Source of the DNA: UBA9642 sp964545585
GTDB lineage: Archaea > Nanobdellota > Nanobdellia > Woesearchaeales > UBA9642
DNA: 12,779 bases
Direction: 5' to 3'
Assembly: GCA_964545585.1 (NCBI GenBank)
Contig: CAZJFT010000027.1
Location: forward strand, 1 to 12,779
The translations under genes were made by a program, and so were the position numbers. Below the pieces are notes generated by a model. That model was not told the origin of the DNA. It made no database searches and saw only the letters and a program-made list of their open reading frames with translations. Shown in pieces: positions 6,701 to 12,506 of the stretch. Position 1 is the stretch's first letter. Every line of letters begins with the position of its first letter.

Positions 6701-9333
6701 TTACCAGAATTACCTCCCACATTATTTTCATCTAATGTCAACAAGTATCTATAATCACCATTATTCCTGCTCTCATACCAATCCTGATATGGCGCATCAT
6801 CAACCAATTCCTGCTGCGATAAACTATCATCAAACATCCCATCGGCAATAGCTGTCCCAGAATCTGTCCTGAACCTAGCAGTCACACTCTTAGGATTATC
6901 CATAACAATAGTCAATGGATTATTATAACTCACATAATCACCGATCCATCCAAGGAAAGTATTGCCTGGATTTGGGGTTGCCGTAAGATTCACTTCTCCA
7001 TTATGTGCAAAAGGAGGCAAAGGATTGGTGCTTACAACACCATTCCCGTTAATGGTGATGTTCAAATCCCATGGAGTAGAGAAATGATACTCCTTATATG
7101 TTATGCTTGAGCCATCTGAAACCTCAACTCTCCAGATATATTCCTGATTGTTCATTAGGCCAGCTAATGGGACAGAATATTGTCCAGAAGGAACTCCAGA
7201 TGCATAAGCAGAACCGACATTAGGGAATGTCGTCACATTATAAGTCATTGAACTATTATCGCTAATATTAAACACCAATGCTGAAAGCGTGAATGCCCCC
7301 TCATAATCTGCAGGAGATATTGCCTCAACAATAGGCTTGCTAGTAGTTATATTATCAATAGTCATGAAAGAATACTCATACGTTTTGCTATTCCCCTTAA
7401 CATCAGTCAAGATAACCCTCCACTTATACTCAGTAGACGGATCAGTGACAAAAGGAGTCGTATTAGCAGTGAAGTTTCCATTGTTAACATTATTATAAGT
7501 TGCCAAAGTCTTCCATTGGAACCCATGATAAATTTGGAATGACACATTGAACTTATCCTTCTGGAAATCAACAGCCCTAATAGTCAATTTAGGATTAGCA
7601 CTGACATTCAATGCGCCATCAACAGGACTTGTGGACATGACAAAAGGTTCTTTTGGACCAGGATAATCGACAAATTCAGCAGCACCACGCCTAAATTCAC
7701 TATACAATTGTGTTCCTGCTCTCGGCTGAGGATATTTTGTAGGAGCAAGAGTGTCGTATGCAAATATTCTTCCTCTTACGCCAGCAACTACAACTTCATT
7801 CAATCCATCTCCATCTATGTCATACACTTTTGCTGGGGTTAACTGGCCTCCACCCGTAATTGTTACTTGATCAATGAGATTGAAATTTGAATCGAATATT
7901 AGTATTGGGTAATTAGATTCCCACATTTGTTCTCCCATTGCTGCAAGTATTTGCATTTTTCCATCTGGAGTTACGCTTCCAACATTAGGTGCCCACGTCA
8001 TATGGGTACTTAGATTTGGTCTAAAATCTGTCTGTCCAGTGACGAGATCAAATATGGCCAAATCTCTTGGTGCGCTGCTAGGATAGGATGTGCCCATCAT
8101 CAATTCAATATTTCCATCTCCATCAATGTCATAAGCCGTTGCCGCTGCATGAGTTGGAAGTCCTTTGTTTTGATAGTCTTTAATGCTTGATCCGTTTTTT
8201 GCATGCAAAACTATGGGCCCTCTGAGTGTTATTGGTTGTGCGATAACTTCTAAATCTCCACCAGAATATACATCTTCAATTATTGCCAATGGACTGCTAT
8301 GCTGTAAATCTGGTCTAGACCATATTGGTTCTAGCGTATCCGCATAATACGCACGAAGTCCTTCTGATGGTATATTTACATATCCATCTCTCCTATCAGA
8401 AACATAAATTTCAAATCTTCCATCATAATCAGTATCTCCAAGAGATATTCCTCCCCAACATGATTTTACAAGATGGGTAGATCTCAATAGGTTTCCATTA
8501 TAATCGAGCATGTGTAATGCCCCAGTATATTCGCTTGCATTACCTGTATACGGTTCGGGCCATGGGTCTTCAGTTGCAAAATAAATCTCAGGATATCCAT
8601 CTCCATCAGTATCATATGCTATTAATGGAAACATAGGGACATCTTCTCCGCTTAAAGGTTCACTGGTCCATCTTATGCTTCCGTCCCCGTTTATAGCTCT
8701 TACTCTTGGACTGGGGAGGCCTGATAATGCGACAAGAACTTCTGGAGTGCCATCATTATTCAAATCAACAAGCTCTACAGAATTCTTGCCTCCTCCAACA
8801 ACAGTCCATTCTATTGCGCCGGTTTTTGAATTTATAGAATATACGCTATTTTTGGCAGCAAAAACAACTTCGTTTGTGCCGTCGTTATCAATATCTCCTA
8901 TTACTGGCCAGATTTGTCTTTCGTCAGTTAATGTGCCTATATCGACCATCCATTTTTGCTTCAATAAATCTCCTGTTGTAAAATTTGAGATTAATGTTGT
9001 GGATTCGCCTGTTGAGTCAGTAACGATCGCTCTCCACATGTATTCGGTATAGGGTTTTGTGAAGAATCCATTTCCATTTCCGGTATATCTTCCATTAGGG
9101 CGGTTTGTAAATGTGGACATTGTCCTCCATGTAGTTCCATTCCACATGCTGAATGTGATATTCATAAGATTGCCATCAGTGTCATTCACAGTCACTGTGA
9201 CATTAGAATTTGTCTTTATAGCAAAAGCGCCATCTGCTGGCGTTGAATTGGTTATCAATGGTGCAGCCGCATATGCTGCTCCTGAGAAAATTATTGCGAA
9301 TGCAAACAATATACCTATCATAAGCTTCTTCAT
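3781..9333 (-). CDS. Giant secreted multidomain surface protein (FG-GAP propeller, Ig-like, MopE-type, DUF2341 and LamG modules)
   Basis: An 1850-residue exported protein, probably a cell-surface or released adhesin. Approximate domains: signal peptide 1-23 ending GAAYAA; Ig-like 24-125; FG-GAP/VCBS propeller 128-550, with calcium-type loops such as YDTDGDGYPEI near 146, 189, 238, 298, 401 and 502 and degenerate ones near 353 and 453; Ig-like 557-660 and 665-755; an InlB-type repeat 756-822 (GWIGDY...NPLTIVMDNPKSVTARF); a jelly-roll-like domain 823-1045; two MopE-type metal-binding motifs 1046-1176 (CDGIDNNCVGGIDEG, CNGIDDNCDGNIDEG); DUF2341 1177-1275 and LamG 1290-1475; a third MopE-type segment 1486-1547; DUF2341 1548-1645 and LamG 1660-1840. 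There is no C-terminal membrane anchor or sorting signal. The start is supported by GGGGG seven bases upstream and the signal peptide. Module calls come from family resemblance; the ligand is unknown. No catalytic domain was recognised. Confidence 0.85.
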   Translation of the reverse strand: MKKLMIGILFAFAIIFSGAAYAAAPLITNSTPADGAFAIKTNSNVTVTVNDTDGNLMNITFSMWNGTTWRTMSTFTNRPNGRYTGNGNGFFTKPYTEYMWRAIVTDSTGESTTLISNFTTGDLLKQKWMVDIGTLTDERQIWPVIGDIDNDGTNEVVFAAKNSVYSINSKTGAIEWTVVGGGKNSVELVDLNNDGTPEVLVALSGLPSPRVRAINGDGSIRWTSEPLSGEDVPMFPLIAYDTDGDGYPEIYFATEDPWPEPYTGNASEYTGALHMLDYNGNLLRSTHLVKSCWGGISLGDTDYDGRFEIYVSDRRDGYVNIPSEGLRAYYADTLEPIWSRPDLQHSSPLAIIEDVYSGGDLEVIAQPITLRGPIVLHAKNGSSIKDYQNKGLPTHAAATAYDIDGDGNIELMMGTSYPSSAPRDLAIFDLVTGQTDFRPNLSTHMTWAPNVGSVTPDGKMQILAAMGEQMWESNYPILIFDSNFNLIDQVTITGGGQLTPAKVYDIDGDGLNEVVVAGVRGRIFAYDTLAPTKYPQPRAGTQLYSEFRRGAAEFVDYPGPKEPFVMSTSPVDGALNVSANPKLTIRAVDFQKDKFNVSFQIYHGFQWKTLATYNNVNNGNFTANTTPFVTDPSTEYKWRVILTDVKGNSKTYEYSFMTIDNITTSKPIVEAISPADYEGAFTLSALVFNISDNSSMTYNVTTFPNVGSAYASGVPSGQYSVPLAGLMNNQEYIWRVEVSDGSSITYKEYHFSTPWDLNITINGNGVVSTNPLPPFAHNGEVNLTATPNPGNTFLGWIGDYVSYNNPLTIVMDNPKSVTARFRTDSGTAIADGMFDDSLSQQELVDDAPYQDWYESRNNGDYRYLLTLDENNVGGNSGKKAKLNGSLSGNAYLTQDFKTPFNETFKLQWQVYVDSILNSSSYPDRAAIMMVGDNNPYNSRGPNYQAVRNFVWLGFYKDGGAETGTADLVTALNNASEIVLASGVPLDTWHTIRVEGSLITDTYDVYLNDVLVGSGITARTNKTNVTHITFAQWNDGAGTFYIDNVMEVTGPIVCVDGDSDGYNVTGFTCGPVDCNDADPSINPGATEVCDGIDNNCVGGIDEGLTTTYYADADSDLFGNPLVSQNACSMPSGYVADNNDCDDTDAGVNPSATEVCNGIDDNCDGNIDEGDVCGGGAGTLDGWAYRKMITIDQVSDNLVDFPVLIKLDDSDLLKAQADGDDIAFTTSDGLTKLSHEIESYDSGALVAWVKTDLSSSADTIIYMYYGNPAASNQEDAENVWDNNYLAVHHLEEKIGDAIDSTSNDNDGTADNGINQDASGFIDNGYALDGVNDKVTMPRVFTSESQFTIEGWVNTGSKQGYVVSQRGTNGVFIQYYSPENNFQMFVNSMSIKAPASANDWHYVVGTYDGTTARLYVDAGTPVSGTATLSWPDLQTLIGDRSTGARAFLGSLDEIRLSDTARSAGYIEASYDNQLNPSGFYSVGSEEELEACSDGETLQCGTTDVGACSYGLMTCSSGVWGSCVGNIEPIVEICENGIDDDCDGVADEGCAGYGDWDHRKAITVDTVDADLNGFPLLISIDDSDLAASAQADGDDIFFTAADGLTKLSHEIESYDSGALVAWVKTDLSSSADTIIYMYYGNPAATNQEDAENVWDNDYLTVQHKDAIDSNGNNDGTLLNGVAVVDAKISEGLSFDGVDDRVTMSQLFSSQDEFTFEAWVNTASKQGYVISQRDGSGNGAFLQYYPPEGNFQLYVNSLSIKAPASANDWHYVVGTYDGTTARLYVDAGTPVSGDTGLIWPSLGTLIGDRTALGRAFQGSVDEIRISEVARSDSYISASYENQNDPNGFYTVGSQE
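3971..4087 (-). repeat. LamG-coding direct repeat, copy 2
   Basis: These 117 nt match 5072-5188 at 113 positions (offset 1101 nt). They encode the LamG stretch KAPASANDWHYVVGTYDGTT and following residues. Part of the duplicated MopE-DUF2341-LamG unit. Confidence 0.9.
4421..4500 (-). repeat. 80-nt perfect direct repeat in DUF2341, copy 2
   Basis: Identical base for base to 5537-5616 (offset 1116 nt). It encodes residues about 1612-1638, including WVKTDLSSSADTIIYMYYGN. Flanking coding sequence differs at many synonymous sites, so the identity is local. Confidence 0.92.
5072..5188 (-). repeat. LamG-coding direct repeat, copy 1
   Basis: Partner of 3971-4087 with four differences in 117 nt, two of them in one cluster. 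It lies in the first LamG domain. Confidence 0.9.
5537..5616 (-). repeat. 80-nt perfect direct repeat in DUF2341, copy 1
   Basis: Partner of 4421-4500 with no differences. It encodes residues about 1240-1266 in the first DUF2341 module. Confidence 0.92.
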
Positions 9334-9340
9334 CTTAAAA

Positions 9341-9345
9341 CCCCC
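9341..9345 (-). promoter_or_regulatory. Ribosome binding site GGGGG of the giant secreted protein gene
   Basis: The minus strand reads CGGGGGTTTTAAG before the ATG at 9333, with a 7-nt spacer. It supports the chosen start and matches the epimerase gene's site. Confidence 0.6.
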
Positions 9346-9371
9346 GAATATAGATTGGTAAAAGCCAAATC

Positions 9372-9384
9372 ATTTATAAATGTT
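9372..9384 (-). promoter_or_regulatory. TATA-box promoter of the giant secreted protein gene
   Basis: AACATTTATAAAT on the minus strand is centred about 44 nt upstream of the ATG. Initiation near 9351 would give a leader of about 18 nt that includes the GGGGG site. It is identical over 13 bases to the operon promoter at 3673-3685. Confidence 0.62.
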
Positions 9385-9390
9385 GTTGTT

Positions 9391-9410
9391 ATTGGTTAGT
9401 AGTTTCCAAT
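9391..9410. promoter_or_regulatory. Small palindrome ATTGG-N10-CCAAT enclosing TTAGTAGT
   Basis: ATTGG (9391-9395) and CCAAT (9406-9410) are perfect inverted arms around TTAGTAGTTT. The site sits just upstream of the giant gene's TATA box and holds the third copy of the TTAGTAGT octamer, here pointing away from the giant gene. Candidate operator; short arms, so tentative. Confidence 0.3.
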
Positions 9411-9417
9411 TTTATAC

Positions 9418-9446
9418 TTGCTTTCCCCTATATTATTAGAAAGCAA
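9418..9446. repeat. Perfect 8-bp inverted repeat in the divergent intergenic region
   Basis: TTGCTTTC (9418-9425) and GAAAGCAA (9439-9446) are exact inverted copies with a 13-nt AT-rich spacer. The site lies between the two divergent promoters and could be an operator shared by both genes. No T-run follows it, so it does not look like a terminator. Confidence 0.45.
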
Positions 9447-9451
9447 ATACG

Positions 9452-9461
9452 TTATATAAAA
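9452..9461 (+). promoter_or_regulatory. Alternative TATA box TTATATAAAA
   Basis: A good TATA match on the plus strand about 95 nt before the ATG at 9553. If used, it would give a leader of about 70 nt. The box at 9523-9532 is better placed, so this is a second or accessory promoter at most. Confidence 0.3.
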
Positions 9462-9480
9462 GTTGTTTGTAATCAAAACG

Positions 9481-9504
9481 TAAAAACCAATTAGTAGTCA
9501 CTAA
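9481..9504 (+). promoter_or_regulatory. Candidate upstream element TAAAAAC-N2-ATTAGTAGT
   Basis: TAAAAAC (9481-9487) and ATTAGTAGT (9490-9498) resemble the block upstream of the amidotransferase-like operon. The end is 24-25 nt before the TATA box at 9523. The site also contains the palindrome TTAGT-agtc-ACTAA (9491-9504). Confidence 0.38.
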
Positions 9505-9522
9505 ACAGTAAATAATCATAAT

Positions 9523-9532
9523 CTTTTTAAAT
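9523..9532 (+). promoter_or_regulatory. TATA box of the DUF1616-like gene pair; leaderless transcript likely
   Basis: CTTTTTAAAT is centred about 25 nt before the A of the ATG at 9553, the usual archaeal TATA-to-start-site distance. There is no SD upstream of this ATG. Together these point to a leaderless mRNA starting at or near the start codon. Confidence 0.55.
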
Positions 9533-9552
9533 GCGGTATTATTCATGCTAAC

Positions 9553-11412
9553 ATGGAGGATGAATCATTATATAATGCGATGATATGGGCATTGAGCATA
9601 GGAATAGTTGTAGTCATAGCGACACTATTCATAACAAGGCCCGCACCAGAAGCATTCACAGAACTATACTTCAACAACCACGCAACCCTCCCAAAATACA
9701 TCAACCTGGAAGAAAAATACAATTACGAATTCTCAATACACAACCTAGAGCATAAACAACAGCAATATGACTTCACTATCAGCACAGAACTATACAATTT
9801 CGACCTGACATGCGAAAGACCGGATTTATGGCTTGAAGGGAACACGACAAGGAAGACAGAGACAGACGATCCCGCATTATATATACGAGAGAAAATCTAC
9901 ACCATAACATTCAATTATGAATTAGTCAATAGCAGATACTTATTGTTCAAGCTAGACGACAATTATGAGATCAACATCACGAACGACACATTGAGCTTCA
10001 ACAACAAAGAAAAGATATACCAGTGGAAAATAAACAGCACACAGCCAAGACATAAGATAACAGTATACTTCGACCCAGAATTCACGAGAATAATACATGA
10101 CAGGCAAGAATTCTACATATTCACAGACTATGAATACACTAATGGATACCCATATTTCGAGACAGAATATGCAGAGATAACAAACTTCCAGATATGGAGA
10201 CGGAATGCAAGACAGAACGTGAACATAAGGATAGCAGAATCGACATATGAAGAGATACCATTGCTTAAAGAGACAGACAAAGGCATAGTCATATTATACA
10301 GCAGATTCCTATCAAGCCCATTATATGACAAGATAATAAACCAGCCAGTAATAAGGACAGAAAGAAAGAACCAGACATTAAGCTATTATTACAGTGAAGA
10401 GCCAGTCAACCTTACAGACTACACATTGACAGCTAATGCAAGGATAACAGCAGATTCAATGATAGAACTAGGATTCGAGAATGAGCTGGTGATAACATAC
10501 AAGAACAACAACCTGACGATAAACGGCAAAGAATACAGGAAGACAGGTAACACCCCTCAGATAAAGATAGCTGTGAACGATAATGTAGAAGTATCGTTCA
10601 ACGATGAAAAAATCACAGAAATGAACGATACAATATCAGGAAAACCTTACATCAAAGCATACAATAATGCAGCAATAAACTCATTCTCCATAAAAAGCAA
10701 TGAGAAGCCTATGACCATAAGCTACAGGTTCCCAGACAGGAAAGTGATAACATATTCAGGATTATACACTCCAGCTATAACTGCCATAAGCAACCAGACA
10801 GCAGGGACAATGGATGACACAGAAAGACTGGCAAGGTTAAGAGACCTGTTCGACAGGGAAAAGAACAACTGGAACAATTATAGAATAACCGCATCATACA
10901 CCGACAGGATAAAACGAAACGATTTCACGATAAAATATGCCACATTAGAAGAGACGATATACTCCATAAGCATAGGCAATGGCACAGCAAAAATATCTCT
11001 TGAAGGAAAAAATATCACCACACCAATAACGATGCAGACAATAAATCGTATAGCAATAGACGTCAATGATGGGGTGATATCATTCTATCTTAATGATGTG
11101 CAATTGCTCAAAGAAAAGATCGGAGAAAAGCAAGGATTGATACTATTCGACTATCCTGGCATGATACTGTCAAATGCACAGATAGAGAACAAGGAAACTG
11201 GCGCAGTGAAGATATACAAGAGAGAGACGAACATAGAATGCAATCCTATACTCATAAATGCATATGAATATAGCTCTGCACAGACATTAGAGCACGACCA
11301 GACACTGATATTCAACGCATTCTTCAACATCACAGAACCGTTCGACATAGCAAAAGTGCAGGTAAAGCTGATGAACGGGCAAGAAATACATTACTGGGTG
11401 AGACAAAAATGA
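9553..11412 (+). CDS. Membrane-anchored extracytoplasmic protein with split DUF1616 C-terminal domain and jelly-roll-like repeats
   Basis: A 619-residue protein with one membrane segment at residues 9-28 and a long extracytoplasmic part. The junction ITRPAPEAFTELYF (27-40) and following YINLEEKYNYEFSIHNLEHKQQQYDF match the region of archaeal DUF1616 proteins where the last helix leads into the RP-E-FTEFY segment. The C-terminus, LEHDQTLIFNAFFNI to IHYWVRQK (about 578-619), looks like the end of the same domain (typically ending in an LHLWV-like strand). Between them lie about 480 extra residues with three weakly similar beta-rich units near 140-215, 295-385 and 455-550, of concanavalin/jelly-roll style (for example ISFYLND). 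The only cysteines are Cys87 and Cys563, one on each side of the insert. There are twelve N-glycosylation sequons. It overlaps the next gene by ATGA. Function is unknown; the DUF1616 assignment is by motif recall. Confidence 0.75.
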   Translation: MEDESLYNAMIWALSIGIVVVIATLFITRPAPEAFTELYFNNHATLPKYINLEEKYNYEFSIHNLEHKQQQYDFTISTELYNFDLTCERPDLWLEGNTTRKTETDDPALYIREKIYTITFNYELVNSRYLLFKLDDNYEINITNDTLSFNNKEKIYQWKINSTQPRHKITVYFDPEFTRIIHDRQEFYIFTDYEYTNGYPYFETEYAEITNFQIWRRNARQNVNIRIAESTYEEIPLLKETDKGIVILYSRFLSSPLYDKIINQPVIRTERKNQTLSYYYSEEPVNLTDYTLTANARITADSMIELGFENELVITYKNNNLTINGKEYRKTGNTPQIKIAVNDNVEVSFNDEKITEMNDTISGKPYIKAYNNAAINSFSIKSNEKPMTISYRFPDRKVITYSGLYTPAITAISNQTAGTMDDTERLARLRDLFDREKNNWNNYRITASYTDRIKRNDFTIKYATLEETIYSISIGNGTAKISLEGKNITTPITMQTINRIAIDVNDGVISFYLNDVQLLKEKIGEKQGLILFDYPGMILSNAQIENKETGAVKIYKRETNIECNPILINAYEYSSAQTLEHDQTLIFNAFFNITEPFDIAKVQVKLMNGQEIHYWVRQK

Positions 11413-11738
11413 TAGACATAATAAGGATAATAATCGGACTGCCATTGGCATTATTCATACCAGGATACCTATTGGCAAGGATATTCTTCAACGAGCTCGA
11501 AGAGCTTGAAAAAGTCGCATTAGGATTCGTGCTGAGCATAGCAGTAGACATATTCCTGGGATTGTTCTTAGGATACAACAAGTACATGAAGGATTTGACA
11601 GGCGGGATAACCGCGACAAACCTATGGATATACTTAGGAAGCATAACAATAATATTAGCAATATTCTGGGCACTGATACAGAAAGAAGAATGGAAAAAAA
11701 CAAGACATTGGATAAAGAGATTGTTTGAAAGACACTAA
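11409..11738 (+). CDS. Small membrane protein, DUF1616 N-terminal membrane domain
   Basis: A 109-residue protein with about three membrane helices. IIRIIIGLPLALFIPGYLLARIFF (first half about residues 4-20) followed by ELEELEKVALGFVLSIAVD matches the opening of archaeal DUF1616 proteins, where a helix ending FLPGY is followed by an ER-LALSFGLS-like stretch. In typical family members this membrane part is followed in the same chain by the FTEFY domain; here that part is encoded by the gene just upstream. The start ATG overlaps the upstream stop (ATGA at 11409-11412), so translation is probably coupled and the two products probably form one complex. The C-terminus (KKTRHWIKRLFERH) is strongly basic and likely cytoplasmic. 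It converges on uppP with 3 nt between stop codons. Role unknown. Confidence 0.72.
   Translation: MIDIIRIIIGLPLALFIPGYLLARIFFNELEELEKVALGFVLSIAVDIFLGLFLGYNKYMKDLTGGITATNLWIYLGSITIILAIFWALIQKEEWKKTRHWIKRLFERH
11693..11701 (-). terminator. Possible oligo-T terminator of uppP
   Basis: About 40 nt past the uppP stop, the minus strand reads GTTTTTTTC. Seven consecutive T could end the transcript. The site lies inside the convergent coding region. Confidence 0.3.
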
Positions 11739-11741
11739 TAC

Positions 11742-12506
11742 TTATATGTATGCGATTGCCAAAACCGTCAATCCAAGCAATAAACAATAAACAGAGAACC
11801 AACTGAACTTATCTTTCTTGATGATATTCATCAACAATTTAAGACTAAAGTAGCCGACTATAGCAGACACTAAAGTACCGACAATCACGGGCAAAGGATC
11901 AGTGAATGCCGTTATATCGCCGATATGCAAAACTAATGCGCCAAGTATCGCTGGAATAAATATCAAGAAACTGAACCTCGCCACTTCCTCCTTCTTCACA
12001 CCAAACATCATCCCAGAACTGATTGTGCTGCCTGACCGTGAAACACCTGGAAGTATCGCTAAAGCTTGAAAAATACCTACGCCCAATGCTTTAGTGTATG
12101 TAAGTTTTCCTTCTTTCTTTCTTGGGTATCTCGACAAAAATAAAATCAATGCAGTGAACAACAACGCAAATCCTACAGTCCTCAAATCTTTGAATATTGA
12201 TTCGATGAAATCCTGAAAAAAATATCCGGTCAATGCAATGGGGATAGTCGCTACGATAATCATCAACACAATCCTTAATTTTTCCCTATCGCCATCAAAT
12301 AAACCAACAATTAGTTCACGGATATCCTTCCTGAAATAATATAACACAACAAATAAGCTGCCGACATGCAGCATAATATCAAAAAGCAGCGGTTGCCTCA
12401 AACCAAACAAGTGCTCGAACAGCACAAGATGACCAGAACTAGAAACAGGAAGCCATTCAGTTATCCCTTGGACAATCCCTAGAATGATAGCCTGGAAAAT
12501 ATCCAT
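11742..12506 (-). CDS. uppP: Undecaprenyl-diphosphatase (UppP/BacA family)
   Basis: A 254-residue polytopic membrane phosphatase that removes a phosphate from polyprenyl diphosphate to regenerate the monophosphate carrier used for envelope glycan assembly. In archaea the substrate would be the local polyprenyl or dolichyl diphosphate. Both family signatures are present: GIVQGITEWLPVSSSGHL (10-27), with the (E/Q)xxxE pair as Gln13 and Glu17 plus His26, and PGVSRSGST (153-161) with Arg157. Length is near the family norm of about 260-275. The start is supported by AGGGGTG (12512-12518) five bases upstream. The gene start overlaps the VanZ-like gene by 28 nt, which suggests translational coupling. 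Identity is close to certain; the physiological lipid is inferred. Confidence 0.95.
   Translation of the reverse strand: MDIFQAIILGIVQGITEWLPVSSSGHLVLFEHLFGLRQPLLFDIMLHVGSLFVVLYYFRKDIRELIVGLFDGDREKLRIVLMIIVATIPIALTGYFFQDFIESIFKDLRTVGFALLFTALILFLSRYPRKKEGKLTYTKALGVGIFQALAILPGVSRSGSTISSGMMFGVKKEEVARFSFLIFIPAILGALVLHIGDITAFTDPLPVIVGTLVSAIVGYFSLKLLMNIIKKDKFSWFSVYCLLLGLTVLAIAYI

Noticed and set aside
8675..9361. Two plus-strand open frames of 125 and 100 codons
   Set aside because: Antisense to the well-supported propeller and signal-peptide region of the giant gene, with no family resemblance or SD.
9531..9551. Six-codon ATG frame ending just before the ATG at 9553
   Set aside because: No SD, and it would lie upstream of the likely start site; probably chance.
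9334..9552. Search for a tRNA or other RNA gene in the largest intergenic region
   Set aside because: AT-rich with promoters and short palindromes only; no cloverleaf or GC-rich stem was visible.
11330..11802. Two overlapping minus-strand open frames of 104 codons
   Set aside because: They lie opposite the DUF1616-like genes and the end of uppP, show serine/leucine-rich shadow composition, and resemble no family.
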